Below, piece after piece: positions 7,303 to 17,650 of a stretch of DNA of 33,745 nucleotides. Below the pieces are notes generated by a model. That model worked only from the letters and a program-made list of their open reading frames with translations, made no database searches and was not told the origin of the DNA. The position numbers and the translations under genes are program-made. Each line of letters begins with the position of its first letter. The first letter of the stretch is position 1. This DNA comes from Nostoc sp. FACHB-280 (GTDB lineage: Bacteria; Cyanobacteriota; Cyanobacteriia; Cyanobacteriales; Nostocaceae), in contig NZ_JACJSD010000065.1 in the NCBI RefSeq assembly GCF_014697615.1, positions 1-33,745 on the forward strand. Reading direction: 5' to 3'.

Positions 7303-8376
7303 ATGACAAATTTAAAGTTGAGATTTAAACCTGTTTCCTTTAGCTGGGTAGCACTACATCCCCAACCTAAAGGCGTAATTCAATTCATTGGTGGGGCTTT
7401 TTTCGGCACGTTTGGGCCAATGTTCTTTTATCGCTATTTGCTGGAATGCTTATATCAGCAAGGCTATACAATTATTCTCTTGCCGTTTAACTTTACTTTT
7501 GACCATTATAGGGAGGCAGGGTTTCTTATTCGAGAGCAATATAAACTCATACCAGAACTAGTCAGAATGGCAGAAGTAGCAGGTTATGACTATAAAATTT
7601 ATCTCGATGATTCTAACTTTTCTTGGATAGGTCACAGTATTGGTTGTAAATATATTGCACTTTTAGAAGCTTTTAGTGCTTTGCCTAAAGAGCCTGAAAA
7701 AATAGAAGCTTTTGTTTGGAAAATAGTCAAAGAAACTTCAGGAAATTTATCGCCAGAAAAACAAGCTAAAAAAGTTAAAAGTATTGTCAACGATTTAGTA
7801 ACCCTAATTCGTGACCTAGAAAAGCAACGTAAAAAGGCTAAAGAATTAACTTCCTATTATGTTAATCAAGATTTAGACCAAAACCAAACAGATTTTGATT
7901 CATCGAATGTCAAAATTAACAGCATCTTTATTAAAAGCCAAGCATCTCTACTATTAGCACCAGTGAATACTGGACTAGACAGCGCCATTAAACCCAAAGC
8001 TTTAGCAGATTTTATTATCAGTCTGGGTTTTAACGTTAAACCAACACCCGAAGAAACCGAGGCTTTAATTAAAAACAGTAATTTGTTTAATTTGCTGGGT
8101 TTGGTTTATTTTCCTTTAGACAATATTGGCAAATCTACAAGGGAATGGTTTTTTAATGACTTGCAAAAACCCCCGGAAAGTTTACGCGAAAAACTCAAGG
8201 GTGGACATTTAAGACCTTTAGGAATCCGTATTGGTGATTTAGTTTTCAATTTTCCCGATACTTTTTCTTTACCACCTATTGAAGCCGTCAACAAAAGAAA
8301 TGCCGAATTTGAAACGCCTGTGCTGAAATTACTGGCTGCTTTAGAACAAAAGCGCCGAGAAATGAAGCAAAAATAA
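7303..8376 (+). CDS. DUF1350 family protein (alpha/beta-hydrolase-like)
   Basis: Member of a family shared by cyanobacteria and plant plastids, function unknown. The 357-residue protein has an alpha/beta-hydrolase look: VIQFIGGAFFG near residue 25 resembles an oxyanion-hole strand and GHSIG (110-114) a nucleophile elbow with Ser112. A lysine-rich helical insert (about 130-200) separates this from the C-terminal part. No signal peptide or membrane segment, so probably cytoplasmic or membrane-peripheral. The ATG lacks a clear ribosome site. It stands alone, with hairpins both upstream and downstream. Catalytic activity is inference. Confidence 0.82.
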   Translation: MTNLKLRFKPVSFSWVALHPQPKGVIQFIGGAFFGTFGPMFFYRYLLECLYQQGYTIILLPFNFTFDHYREAGFLIREQYKLIPELVRMAEVAGYDYKIYLDDSNFSWIGHSIGCKYIALLEAFSALPKEPEKIEAFVWKIVKETSGNLSPEKQAKKVKSIVNDLVTLIRDLEKQRKKAKELTSYYVNQDLDQNQTDFDSSNVKINSIFIKSQASLLLAPVNTGLDSAIKPKALADFIISLGFNVKPTPEETEALIKNSNLFNLLGLVYFPLDNIGKSTREWFFNDLQKPPESLREKLKGGHLRPLGIRIGDLVFNFPDTFSLPPIEAVNKRNAEFETPVLKLLAALEQKRREMKQK

Positions 8377-8474
8377 GATAAGTATCGAAATACTATTGGT
8401 ATTGTTGAATGTGGGGATAATTTTTTGCATCGGTTCACACTGCTTTCAGCAATACCAATAGATAATCTATCTTA
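8374..8474. repeat. 100-base imperfect palindrome after DUF1350
   Basis: CTATTGGTATTG (8393-8404) and CAATACCAATAG (8450-8461) are perfect 12-base inverted arms, and an outer pair TAAGATA (8374-8380) / TATCTTA (8468-8474) encloses them. A small inner hairpin AGTAT/ATACT lies at 8381-8394. The layout resembles a decayed miniature inverted-repeat element inserted right at the gene's stop codon. The rest of the 8377-8706 gap holds the CTTGTC repeats described next. Confidence 0.55.
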
Positions 8475-8498
8475 ATTTCCCTCTTAATTTACCTTATC

Positions 8499-8530
8499 TT
8501 CCTTGTCCTCCTTGTCTCCCTTGTCACTCC
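8499..8530. repeat. Short tandem repeat, CTTGTC units
   Basis: Three degenerate copies of the unit TCCTTGTC in a row (TTCCTTGTCC, TCCTTGTC, TCCCTTGTC). This is a simple tandem array of the STRR class often seen in Nostoc intergenic DNA. No gene is visible between it and the J-protein start. Confidence 0.6.
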
Positions 8531-8706
8531 TTCTAATTCTACATACCTACACCCATTCTCAAAAAACAGTAAGTTCTGACAATTATTGGATTTGCTAGGA
8601 GTCTGTGCTGAAAAATAGCCTTGAAATCTAATGATTTTTCCCTCTGTGTAACAGGCAGGCAGGTTTACAATATTAGAAAAAACTTGATTGCAAACCTCAA
8701 ACAGCC

Positions 8707-9276
8707 GTGAACCAAAACGGGGCAATGCCACAAAGTAGTGAAACCTCCTACTATTCTTTATTAGGACTGCATCCCTCAGCATCGGTAATCGACATTCGCC
8801 GTGCTTATCGGGAAATGAGCAAACGCTATCATCCTGACACTACAGAATTACCTGCGTCCCTTGCTACTGCTAAATTTCAGCAAATTAATGAAGCTTATGC
8901 TACTTTAAGCCATCCAGACAGGCGACTCAGTTATGATTTGAAAATTGGTTATTCCCGCTTTGGTGTAATTCAAGCACCTGCGGATTTGCATCGTCCGGTG
9001 CGTTATTCTTATGATTACTCGAAATCGGCATACTTGGATGCCAGCGATCGCCCCCTTTCTTCTGGGGAAATTTTCGCTTTATTTATTCTGGGGCTGACTT
9101 TTGTGGGATGTTTGTTACTGGCGATAGCTATTGGATTCGCTCGTGGTGAAGCAGCTTTTCAAACTCAATCACCCCAACCAACCCCAAAACAGCAAATTTC
9201 TTCCCTTACCCAATCCCCTAGTTCTGGGGAATTGCTAAACTATAACTTTTCCATCTTCAAATCAACTATTTCCTAA
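8707..9276 (+). CDS. J-domain protein with a C-terminal membrane anchor
   Basis: DnaJ-type co-chaperone that would stimulate an Hsp70 (DnaK) near a membrane. The J-domain spans about residues 14-78 with the invariant HPD at 42-44 (RYHPDT). After a linker, one hydrophobic segment (IFALFILGLTFVGCLLLAIA, about 122-143) is followed by a Gln/Pro/Ser-rich tail. There is no zinc-finger or substrate domain, so it is a type III J-protein. The start is unsure: GTG at 8707 or ATG at 8725 (MPQSSETSYYSLL); neither has a strong ribosome site. DUF3143 begins 19 bases after the stop and is probably co-transcribed. Confidence 0.88.
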   Translation: MNQNGAMPQSSETSYYSLLGLHPSASVIDIRRAYREMSKRYHPDTTELPASLATAKFQQINEAYATLSHPDRRLSYDLKIGYSRFGVIQAPADLHRPVRYSYDYSKSAYLDASDRPLSSGEIFALFILGLTFVGCLLLAIAIGFARGEAAFQTQSPQPTPKQQISSLTQSPSSGELLNYNFSIFKSTIS

Positions 9277-9295
9277 CGCACCATCTCAAATTCTT

Positions 9296-9568
9296 ATGTC
9301 TCTTCTGCCAGCAGATACCCCTTTATATAATCATCCTCTGCCACAAATTGAGCAATGGCTAAAAGACCAAGGTTGTCAACAAGATGAAACACAACTTCAT
9401 TGTTGGCGCGTGCAAAGACCTGATTGGCAAGCTGAACTTTGGTTAGATATTGAACAAATCGTAGTTAGATATCTCGAAGCTGGCGAAAATCGTCAAGAAA
9501 TCCAACGCTCATTCAAGTATTCTCTCAGCCGGGAAGATATCGAACAAGCGGTATTTTCTGGGCCGTGA
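9296..9568 (+). CDS. DUF3143 family protein
   Basis: A 90-residue soluble protein of a family restricted to cyanobacteria and plastids, function unknown. The body matches the family pattern: LPQIEQWLKDQGC at the N-terminus, a Trp-rich centre (HCWRVQRPDWQAELWLDIEQ) and a basic/aromatic end with FKYSLSREDIEQAVFSGP. The close spacing to the J-protein gene suggests a shared transcript and perhaps a shared process. A heptad array starts two bases past its stop codon. Confidence 0.85.
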   Translation: MSLLPADTPLYNHPLPQIEQWLKDQGCQQDETQLHCWRVQRPDWQAELWLDIEQIVVRYLEAGENRQEIQRSFKYSLSREDIEQAVFSGP

Positions 9569-9569
9569 A

Positions 9570-9704
9570 TTAGAGGCTAGAGGTTAGAGGTTAGAGGTTA
9601 GAGAAAAAGAAGAATAAATCTAAATTTAGTAAAGTAAGCAAAAATTTAGAGTCAGTAATATACTCGTCCCTAGTCCCTAGCCCCTAGCCCCTAGCCTCTA
9701 AACT
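9570..9704. repeat. Pair of inverted heptad arrays
   Basis: Left arm: five heptads TTAGAGG, CTAGAGG, TTAGAGG, TTAGAGG, TTAGAGA (9570-9604). Right arm: CTAGTCC, CTAGCCC, CTAGCCC, CTAGCCT (9670-9697), running into the uppS stop codon at 9698-9700. The arms are largely reverse-complementary, so the region could fold into a long imperfect stem between convergent DUF3143 and uppS. Confidence 0.8.
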
Positions 9705-10447
9705 TTCCCAAATCTTCGATCGCGTTGCTGATAAGCACACAAAGCTCGGTGAAATTCAGTGCGGTCAAAGTCTGGCCAAAGCGTCTCAGTAATGTAAATT
9801 TCTCCATAAGCCATTTGCCAGAGAAGGAAATTTGAAAGACGCATTTCACCGCTAGTACGGATTAATAAATCAGGGTCATCAATTCCGGCTGTATACAGAT
9901 GGCTTTCAAATACCGCTTCATCGATTTCATCTGGTTTGAGAATACCTTGCTCGACTTTTTCGGCGATCGCTCGACAAGCTTGTAAAATTTCCTGCCGTCC
10001 ACCATAATTAGTTGCCACAGAAAATTTAATACTGCGATTATTCTTTGTCGCTTCCATTGAACGGGTAATTTCTTCTTGCAGTGACTTTGGTAAAGCCTGC
10101 AAATTCCCCACAAACTGAATTTGCACATTTTCCTCGACCATTTCCCGCAGTTCTTGGCGTAAAACTACTTGGAATAAAGTCATCAAAAAATCCACTTCTT
10201 CCTGCGGTCTTTTCCAATTTTCCGTAGAAAAAGCATAAGCTGTCAGTGCTTCAATTCCCCAGTCTTTGCAACAACGCAGCAAATCCTTCAAAGCATCTAC
10301 ACCACGCTTATGTCCCATAATTCGCGGTAAACCTTGACGTTTCGCCCATCGACCATTGCCATCCATAATTACCGCAACGTGTTTGGGCAGTAGTTCCCGG
10401 TTCAAGTCGGGAGGCAAATATAGCAGTTCAGTTTGTTGTACAGTCAT
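9698..10447 (-). CDS. uppS: Isoprenyl transferase (undecaprenyl diphosphate synthase)
   Basis: Cis-prenyltransferase that extends farnesyl diphosphate with isopentenyl diphosphate to make the C55 lipid carrier for peptidoglycan and other wall polymers. Signatures: [17 protein letters not shown] (residues 23-39, catalytic Asp29), GHKRG, the [11 protein letters not shown] block, and the C-terminal [20 protein letters not shown] and [14 protein letters not shown]. The length of 249 residues is standard. Its ATG overlaps the cdaA stop in ATGA, so it is translationally coupled to cdaA. The TAG stop is the first codon of a heptad array downstream. Confidence 0.97.
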   Translation of the reverse strand: MTVQQTELLYLPPDLNRELLPKHVAVIMDGNGRWAKRQGLPRIMGHKRGVDALKDLLRCCKDWGIEALTAYAFSTENWKRPQEEVDFLMTLFQVVLRQELREMVEENVQIQFVGNLQALPKSLQEEITRSMEATKNNRSIKFSVATNYGGRQEILQACRAIAEKVEQGILKPDEIDEAVFESHLYTAGIDDPDLLIRTSGEMRLSNFLLWQMAYGEIYITETLWPDFDRTEFHRALCAYQQRDRRFGKV

Positions 10448-11367
10448 TTTTTGTCTCGTGAAGCGGTCGATGGTAATCCAAGTAAACGTGAAAATAGTAC
10501 CAGTGCCTTACTACCAATCTGACGCACCCAGCTTAATAGACCAGGAGCAACTGCTTCCCGATCTACAGTTGGAGATAATCGAGCCTCTAAGGACTCTTTC
10601 AGTTTTCTAATGGTCAGTGGTCTATTTAGGGTTCCCCGTTCCGCTAAGGAAATAGAACCTGTTTCTTCTGATACAACTACACAAATACAATTTTCGACCC
10701 GCTCAGTAATTCCCATCGCTGCCCGATGGCGTGTACCCAACTGGCGCGAGGCTGTGCGTCCCGAAAGTGGTAGAATTATACCTGATGATACAATTCGTGA
10801 GCCGCGAATTAATGTCGCTCCATCATGTAACAAAGTTTTTGGCTGAAAAATTGTTTGTATAAGTTCCTTAGAGACCTCGGCATTCAGCTTAACTCCAGGC
10901 ACAGAAAAATCTCGCTCGTCAATTGGGCCAGTGGTTTCTAGAATTAGCAAAGCTCCAATTCGGTTTTTTGAAAGTTCTTTCACCGCATCGACAATTTCAT
11001 CAATCACACTATCAGATTTGGGGATGGATAAACTTGATGTTTGAAACAACTGACGTAATTCTCCCCGCCCTAGTTGTTCCAAAAAACGCCGAAATTCTGA
11101 CTGTAAGGCTACTGCCATTGCCACAGCACAACCAATCACTAATTTTTCCAAGACAAAATTCAGCAGTGGTAAGCCTAATCTACCGCTGAGTGCCGATGCC
11201 AACATTAAAATAATAAATCCTCGCACCATCCATAGTGTCCGGCGCTCACTAATAATCACTAGTATCATGTACGTCAGCGCCAGCACTAATACTATATCCA
11301 GAGTCCCAAGTAGCAAGGACTGCGACCATCCTAGGTTTGTCAGCCAATGCTTTGACCAATCTTTCAT
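10444..11367 (-). CDS. cdaA: Diadenylate cyclase CdaA
   Basis: Membrane-bound enzyme joining two ATP into cyclic di-AMP, a second messenger for potassium and osmotic balance, and in cyanobacteria for night survival. Three N-terminal membrane helices lie at about 18-38, 46-66 and 72-90, followed by a linker and a DAC domain with HDGATLI (DGA 182-184) and [10 protein letters not shown] (RHR 213-215). A C-terminal extension after about residue 265 is longer than in Firmicutes. It is coupled by overlap to uppS, and follows lysA by about 90 bases filled with a heptad array. The usual partners cdaR and glmM are not here. Confidence 0.95.
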   Translation of the reverse strand: MKDWSKHWLTNLGWSQSLLLGTLDIVLVLALTYMILVIISERRTLWMVRGFIILMLASALSGRLGLPLLNFVLEKLVIGCAVAMAVALQSEFRRFLEQLGRGELRQLFQTSSLSIPKSDSVIDEIVDAVKELSKNRIGALLILETTGPIDERDFSVPGVKLNAEVSKELIQTIFQPKTLLHDGATLIRGSRIVSSGIILPLSGRTASRQLGTRHRAAMGITERVENCICVVVSEETGSISLAERGTLNRPLTIRKLKESLEARLSPTVDREAVAPGLLSWVRQIGSKALVLFSRLLGLPSTASRDKK

Positions 11368-11406
11368 GACATCTGGATTATCTTTCTGTATCTATAAGGT
11401 TAATCA

Positions 11407-11468
11407 TTTGTCATTTGTCATTAGCCATTAGTTTTTGCAAATGACTAATGACTAAGGACTAATGACTA
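11407..11468. repeat. Inverted heptad arrays between lysA and cdaA
   Basis: Left: TTTGTCA, TTTGTCA, TTAGCCA (11407-11427). Right: ATGACTA, ATGACTA, AGGACTA, ATGACTA (11441-11468). The arms are reverse-complementary around TTTTTGCA, giving a hairpin. The lysA stop (11459-11461) and its last two codons lie inside the right arm. A hairpin here could reduce read-through from lysA into cdaA. Confidence 0.8.
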
Positions 11469-12862
11469 ATTTTTAGTCTTTCTGGTAGACAATCTTGCCG
11501 AATCAAGTCTTGATAAGTTTCGCGTTGCAAAATCAAATTTGCTTCGCCATTGGCTACTACTACTGCTGCGGGTCGGGGTAAGCGGTTGTAGTTAGATGCC
11601 ATACTGTAATTGTACGCACCAGTCGCCATAACCACCAGAATATCTCCTGGTTCAGTTTTGGGCAGTTGGGCATTTTTAATTAGGATATCTCCTGATTCAC
11701 AATGTTTACCAGCTACGGTGACTGTTTCTGTTACATTAGCAGACATTTTATTAGCAACTACAGCCCGATAAACTGACTGGTAAGTGATTGGTCGGGGATT
11801 ATCGGACATCCCACCATCAACAGATACGTAGGTACGAATTTCTGGTACTACTTTGGTTGCGCCAATAGTATAGGCAGTAATACAAGATGTCGCAATTAGC
11901 GATCGCCCTGGCTCACATAATAGCTTTGGTAAAGGCAAATTTTCCGCGGCACAAGTTTCTTGAATAACTTCACAAATTACCTTTACCCAATCTTCAATAC
12001 TTGGGGGATCATCAGATTCTGTATAGCGAATACCTAATCCACCACCAATATTTAGTTCCGTTAAACTTAAACCATACTTAGCAGTATCGCGGAACCACTG
12101 CACCATGACAGCCGCTAAATCCTGATGGGGTTGCAGTTCAAAAATTTGGGAACCAATATGGGCGTGCAAACCTATACAGTTTAAGGAAGGTTGCTTGCTC
12201 ACAAAGCTAAATACTTCGTCTAAGTCGTTGGGGTCAAAGCCAAACTTACTATCTAAATGTCCGGTGCGGATATATTCGTGGGTGTGACATTCAATACCCG
12301 GAGTTAGCCGCAGCATGATCCGAACTGACTGGGTATTTTGGGTTAATTCCACCAAATTGTGTAATTCTTGCCAGTTATCGACAACAATTGTCACACCAGA
12401 TTCAATTGCTAAAACTAGCTCTGGCTGGGATTTATTATTACCGTGGAGGTAAATTTTTTCAGGACTAACACCAGCAGCTAAAGCTGTGTAAAGTTCGCCA
12501 CCAGAGACGACATCAATTCCCAAGTCTTCCGAGGCTGCGATCGCACAAACAGCTAAACAATTCCAGGCTTTAGAAGCATATAATACTTGAGATACACCAG
12601 GGTAATATTGCTTAAAAGCATCTCGGTACTGCTGACAAGCCGCACGGAGAGTTTCTTCATCTAAAATATAGAGTGGCGAACCAAACTGCTGTACTAGGGT
12701 TGTGACATCACACCCACCAATTTCCAGACAGTCATTACTGTTAACCCTAGCTGTTAAAGGTAACAGTTCCTGGTTCGGCGAAATAGTTTCGTTTGGGTTA
12801 CGCTTTTGAGGCAAATACTGAGTCCCAGTATGTTGAACCTCAGTGGGGTGAGTCGATACCAT
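11459..12862 (-). CDS. lysA: Diaminopimelate decarboxylase
   Basis: Last step of lysine synthesis: decarboxylates meso-diaminopimelate, also the cross-linking residue of peptidoglycan. A fold-type III PLP enzyme with the Schiff-base Lys98 in YASKAWNC, then HAHIGSQ, GGGLGIRY, LCEPGRSL for phosphate and substrate binding, and the catalytic CESGDIL plus GAYNYSMASNYN near the end. The 467 residues include about 45 extra at the N-terminus compared with bacterial norms, as in other cyanobacteria; the ATG has only a distant AAGGA, so a later start is possible. It is first in the lysA-cdaA-uppS run. The final Ser-His-stop is encoded by a heptad array. Confidence 0.95.
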   Translation of the reverse strand: MVSTHPTEVQHTGTQYLPQKRNPNETISPNQELLPLTARVNSNDCLEIGGCDVTTLVQQFGSPLYILDEETLRAACQQYRDAFKQYYPGVSQVLYASKAWNCLAVCAIAASEDLGIDVVSGGELYTALAAGVSPEKIYLHGNNKSQPELVLAIESGVTIVVDNWQELHNLVELTQNTQSVRIMLRLTPGIECHTHEYIRTGHLDSKFGFDPNDLDEVFSFVSKQPSLNCIGLHAHIGSQIFELQPHQDLAAVMVQWFRDTAKYGLSLTELNIGGGLGIRYTESDDPPSIEDWVKVICEVIQETCAAENLPLPKLLCEPGRSLIATSCITAYTIGATKVVPEIRTYVSVDGGMSDNPRPITYQSVYRAVVANKMSANVTETVTVAGKHCESGDILIKNAQLPKTEPGDILVVMATGAYNYSMASNYNRLPRPAAVVVANGEANLILQRETYQDLIRQDCLPERLKISH

Positions 12863-13103
12863 AACTATTTAAGTTGTCCTTATACAAATTAAGAGCTTGA
12901 GGAAGTGTCCCGATTTTCAGTTTACCAACTCAGTGCTGAGTAAAAAGTACAAGAAAAGTTTCCCATAGCCGGAAATCAACTCTTAAGGTCAGTTAGTGTG
13001 AACGCAGCACTTTTGATCAACGCTGTTTCAGTTCACCATAATCCTTTTAATCTATTGATTATTAGGGTTTATGGCTCACGGTCAAAGTTTTGGAGAAAAA
13101 ATT

Positions 13104-13799
13104 ATGACGCTTAGTTCTCCTATGACTCTTCTATCAACCCTGCCACCTTTGGAAAACGGTGACAAACTCACCCGTATAGAATTTGAGCGTCGTTATCATG
13201 CTATGCCGGAAGTGAAAAAAGCGGAACTGATTGAAGGCATTGTTTATATGGCATCTCCGTTACGAGTGACAGGTCATGGTGAACCCCATGCTGACGTTAT
13301 CATTTGGTTGGGACTTTATAAAGTAGCTACACCTGGGGTTAAACTGGCTGATAATTCCACTGTCCGCTTAGATGCCGATAATGAACCCCAACCAGATGTA
13401 TGCTTGAGAATTGCCAATGGCGGACAGACGCGCGTTAGTGACGATGATTATATTGAAGGTGCGCCAGAGTTAATTGTAGAAGTTGCCGCTAGTAGTGTTT
13501 CTTTGGATTTGCACGAAAAGTTAAAAGTATACCGCCGCAATCAAGTGCAAGAATATTTAGTCTGGCGTGTGTATGATAATGACTTTGACTGGTTCAAGTT
13601 AGAGCAAGGGGAATATATCAAACTTGCGCCTAATCATGAGGGTGTGATTTACTCTCATATCTTTCCGGGTTTATGCTTAGATAAAGCAGCATTATTAGCC
13701 GGGAATTTAGCAAAAGTTTTAGCAGTTTTGCAGCAAGGTTTGGCTAGTCCAGAACACCAAAGTTTTGTTGAAAACCTTGCCAGTAAGTCCCCCTTATAA
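13104..13799 (+). CDS. Uma2 family (DUF820) putative endonuclease
   Basis: Member of the PD-(D/E)XK-fold Uma2 family, greatly expanded in filamentous cyanobacteria; predicted nuclease, biological role unknown. Seen: the N-terminal RIEFERRYHAMPEVKKAELIEG with its conserved Glu, the metal-site PQPDVCLR, then ELIVEVAASSVSLDLHEKLKVYRR with Glu and Lys, and the typical YLVWRVYDN. ATG at 13104 has GGAG eight bases upstream and is preferred to the ATG at 13071, which has only AGGG three bases away. It is monocistronic, transcribed divergently from lysA. In the lysA-Uma2 gap I see only a weak inverted repeat near 12998-13035. Confidence 0.88.
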   Translation: MTLSSPMTLLSTLPPLENGDKLTRIEFERRYHAMPEVKKAELIEGIVYMASPLRVTGHGEPHADVIIWLGLYKVATPGVKLADNSTVRLDADNEPQPDVCLRIANGGQTRVSDDDYIEGAPELIVEVAASSVSLDLHEKLKVYRRNQVQEYLVWRVYDNDFDWFKLEQGEYIKLAPNHEGVIYSHIFPGLCLDKAALLAGNLAKVLAVLQQGLASPEHQSFVENLASKSPL

Positions 13800-13832
13800 G
13801 TAGGTCGTCGTGAATATTTATCGTCAGGATAA

Positions 13833-13908
13833 GGCAGGAGGCAGTGGTTCGGCTACTTCGACTGCGCTCAGTACAAGTTCGCTCATTAACCGGAGGCAGA
13901 AGGCAGGA
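13833..13908. repeat. Heptad array split by another dispersed repeat
   Basis: Heptads GGCAGGA and GGCAGTG (13833-13846) and GGCAGAA and GGCAGGA (13895-13908) flank about 48 bases containing TTCGGCTACTTCGACTGCGC and TCAGTACAAGTTCGCTC, a GC-richer segment that looks like a dispersed repeat found in many Nostoc intergenic regions. The order suggests insertion of one repeat type into another. Confidence 0.6.
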
Positions 13909-13992
13909 GTAAAGAGGCTTTTAGCTTAGTTAATCTTCCGTAACATAGTTAGGTTTTTTCCCACAGACTTACTTAATTTTGATTAGTTAAAT

Positions 13993-14541
13993 GTGATTTC
14001 ATCAGAATTAAAATTGCGATCGCTCACAACCGATGACCTTAGTACCATCCTCGAACTCGATCAAACTTGTTTTGGTGGTCTTTGGACTTTAGCAGGTTAT
14101 CAACGCGAATTAGAAAGCCCAAACAGCGAGTTATTGGGTTTGTTTGCACCATTGTCGAGCATTAAACTTTTGGGTATGGGCTGTTTTTGGTCGATTGTTG
14201 ACGAAGCCCACATTACTATATTGGCGATTCATCCCCAATATCATCGTCAAGGTTTGGGGCAGGCTTTATTGTACGCTCTCTTGAAGACAGCCTGCGATCG
14301 CGGTTTAGAACGCGCCACCCTAGAAGTAAGAGCTTCTAATGTTGCCGCTATATCCTTATATGAGAAATTTGGCTTTAAAACTGCGGGACGGCGACGGCGT
14401 TATTACAAAGACAACGACGAAGATGCTTTGATTTTGTGGTTATCAGAATTGCAATATCCACATTTTCAAAAAACTTTAGACCAGTGGCACACCATTGTCA
14501 GCCAACAGTTGAGCCTATTTTCTTGGCAATTGATTAGTTAG
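13993..14541 (+). CDS. rimI: Ribosomal-protein-alanine N-acetyltransferase RimI-like
   Basis: GNAT-fold enzyme that moves an acetyl group from acetyl-CoA to an N-terminal alanine; the RimI type acts on ribosomal protein S18. Motifs: LTTDDLSTILELDQTCF at the start, ITILAIHPQYHRQGLGQALL (about 74-93) with the pyrophosphate-binding Q-G-L-G, and the C-terminal LEVRASNVAAISLYEKFGF typical of RimI. The 182 residues run about 30 longer than E. coli RimI. The start is GTG at 13993, as the nearby ATG is out of frame and stops at once. A heptad array starts exactly at its TAG stop. Substrate is assigned by similarity only. Confidence 0.88.
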   Translation: MISSELKLRSLTTDDLSTILELDQTCFGGLWTLAGYQRELESPNSELLGLFAPLSSIKLLGMGCFWSIVDEAHITILAIHPQYHRQGLGQALLYALLKTACDRGLERATLEVRASNVAAISLYEKFGFKTAGRRRRYYKDNDEDALILWLSELQYPHFQKTLDQWHTIVSQQLSLFSWQLIS

Positions 14542-14730
14542 AGGCTAGGGGTTAGAGGCTAGAAGCTAAGAGTTAGCAGGAATGATATTGAAAGCTGAGA
14601 TTGAGGCACAACTTACGTATCTAGCTCATTTTTTGGTGACATAGTATCAGCTATTCAGGAGAAAACTCACAACCAAACTAGAAAACCATCTTAATCTAGT
14701 CCCTAGCCTCTAGCCCCTAGTCCCTAACCC
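14538..14730. repeat. Pair of inverted heptad arrays after rimI
   Basis: Left arm: TTAGAGG, CTAGGGG, TTAGAGG, CTAGAAG, CTAAGAG, TTAGCAG (14538-14579), whose first heptad contains the rimI TAG stop. Right arm: CTAGTCC, CTAGCCT, CTAGCCC, CTAGTCC, CTAACCC (14696-14730). Same inverted layout as at 9570-9704. The roughly 115 bases between show no gene. Confidence 0.8.
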
Positions 14731-14801
14731 CAGTTAATTCATTAGAATTTTTAATAAGAAAAATTTTTATATTTTAAATAAAAAATATTTTTAGAAAAAT
14801 T

Positions 14802-14831
14802 TTGACTTTTGAATTCAAAATGTGCTAATAA
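14802..14831 (+). promoter_or_regulatory. Candidate promoter for clpC
   Basis: TTGACT (14802-14807) and TAATAA (14826-14831) with an 18-base spacer, at the end of a very AT-rich tract, about 250 bases before the clpC start. Between this and 15082 lies an apparently long leader without an obvious gene. No CIRCE or other heat-shock operator was recognised. Assignment is by motif only. Confidence 0.35.
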
Positions 14832-15081
14832 TTAGTATTTGTGACTGGTAAAATTAAATTATCATAACAACGGCTAACTATTTACAACTCAAGCTGAAAA
14901 GCCAGTAAATCAAAGCTCCTCAACTCGGTAGCCGTAGCAAAATTCATCAACAGTTGACAAATCCACCCATCAATTTGAGTAGTCTCCCTTGGATGTCTAT
15001 TATTTGTGATACAGACACCCAAAACCTTAGCCTGTGCTAAAATCAGCGTACCGGCACGACGCAGGTGATGGGAAAAATGCC

Positions 15082-17553
<2,472 letters not shown>

Positions 17554-17588
17554 TTAATATTTGGGATTGAGTCTCAAATAAATATGAG

Positions 17589-17632
17589 AAAACGGTAGAG
17601 CAATTAACACTCTACCGTTTTTATTTTTTTGA
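17589..17632. terminator. Intrinsic terminator of clpC
   Basis: AAAACGGTAGAG (17589-17600) pairs with CTCTACCGTTTT (17610-17621) around a nine-base loop, followed by T-rich sequence to 17632. It lies 36 bases after the clpC stop. Because the stem begins with A4 it can also end the convergent gene at 17651-18787. Confidence 0.9.
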
Positions 17633-17650
17633 TTCACTTGATATCAGCTA

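Noticed and set aside
8489-8782. 97-codon minus-strand ORF across the J-protein start
   Set aside because: Overlaps the well-supported J-domain gene and a tandem repeat, its peptide is compositionally odd, and it has no motif or ribosome site.
9570-14730. CRISPR array
   Set aside because: Repeat units are degenerate heptads directly adjoining each other, without spacers or cas genes; they are STRRs.
14732-15081. tRNA or other structured RNA before clpC
   Set aside because: No cloverleaf with T-loop and acceptor stem could be built; only a candidate promoter is seen.
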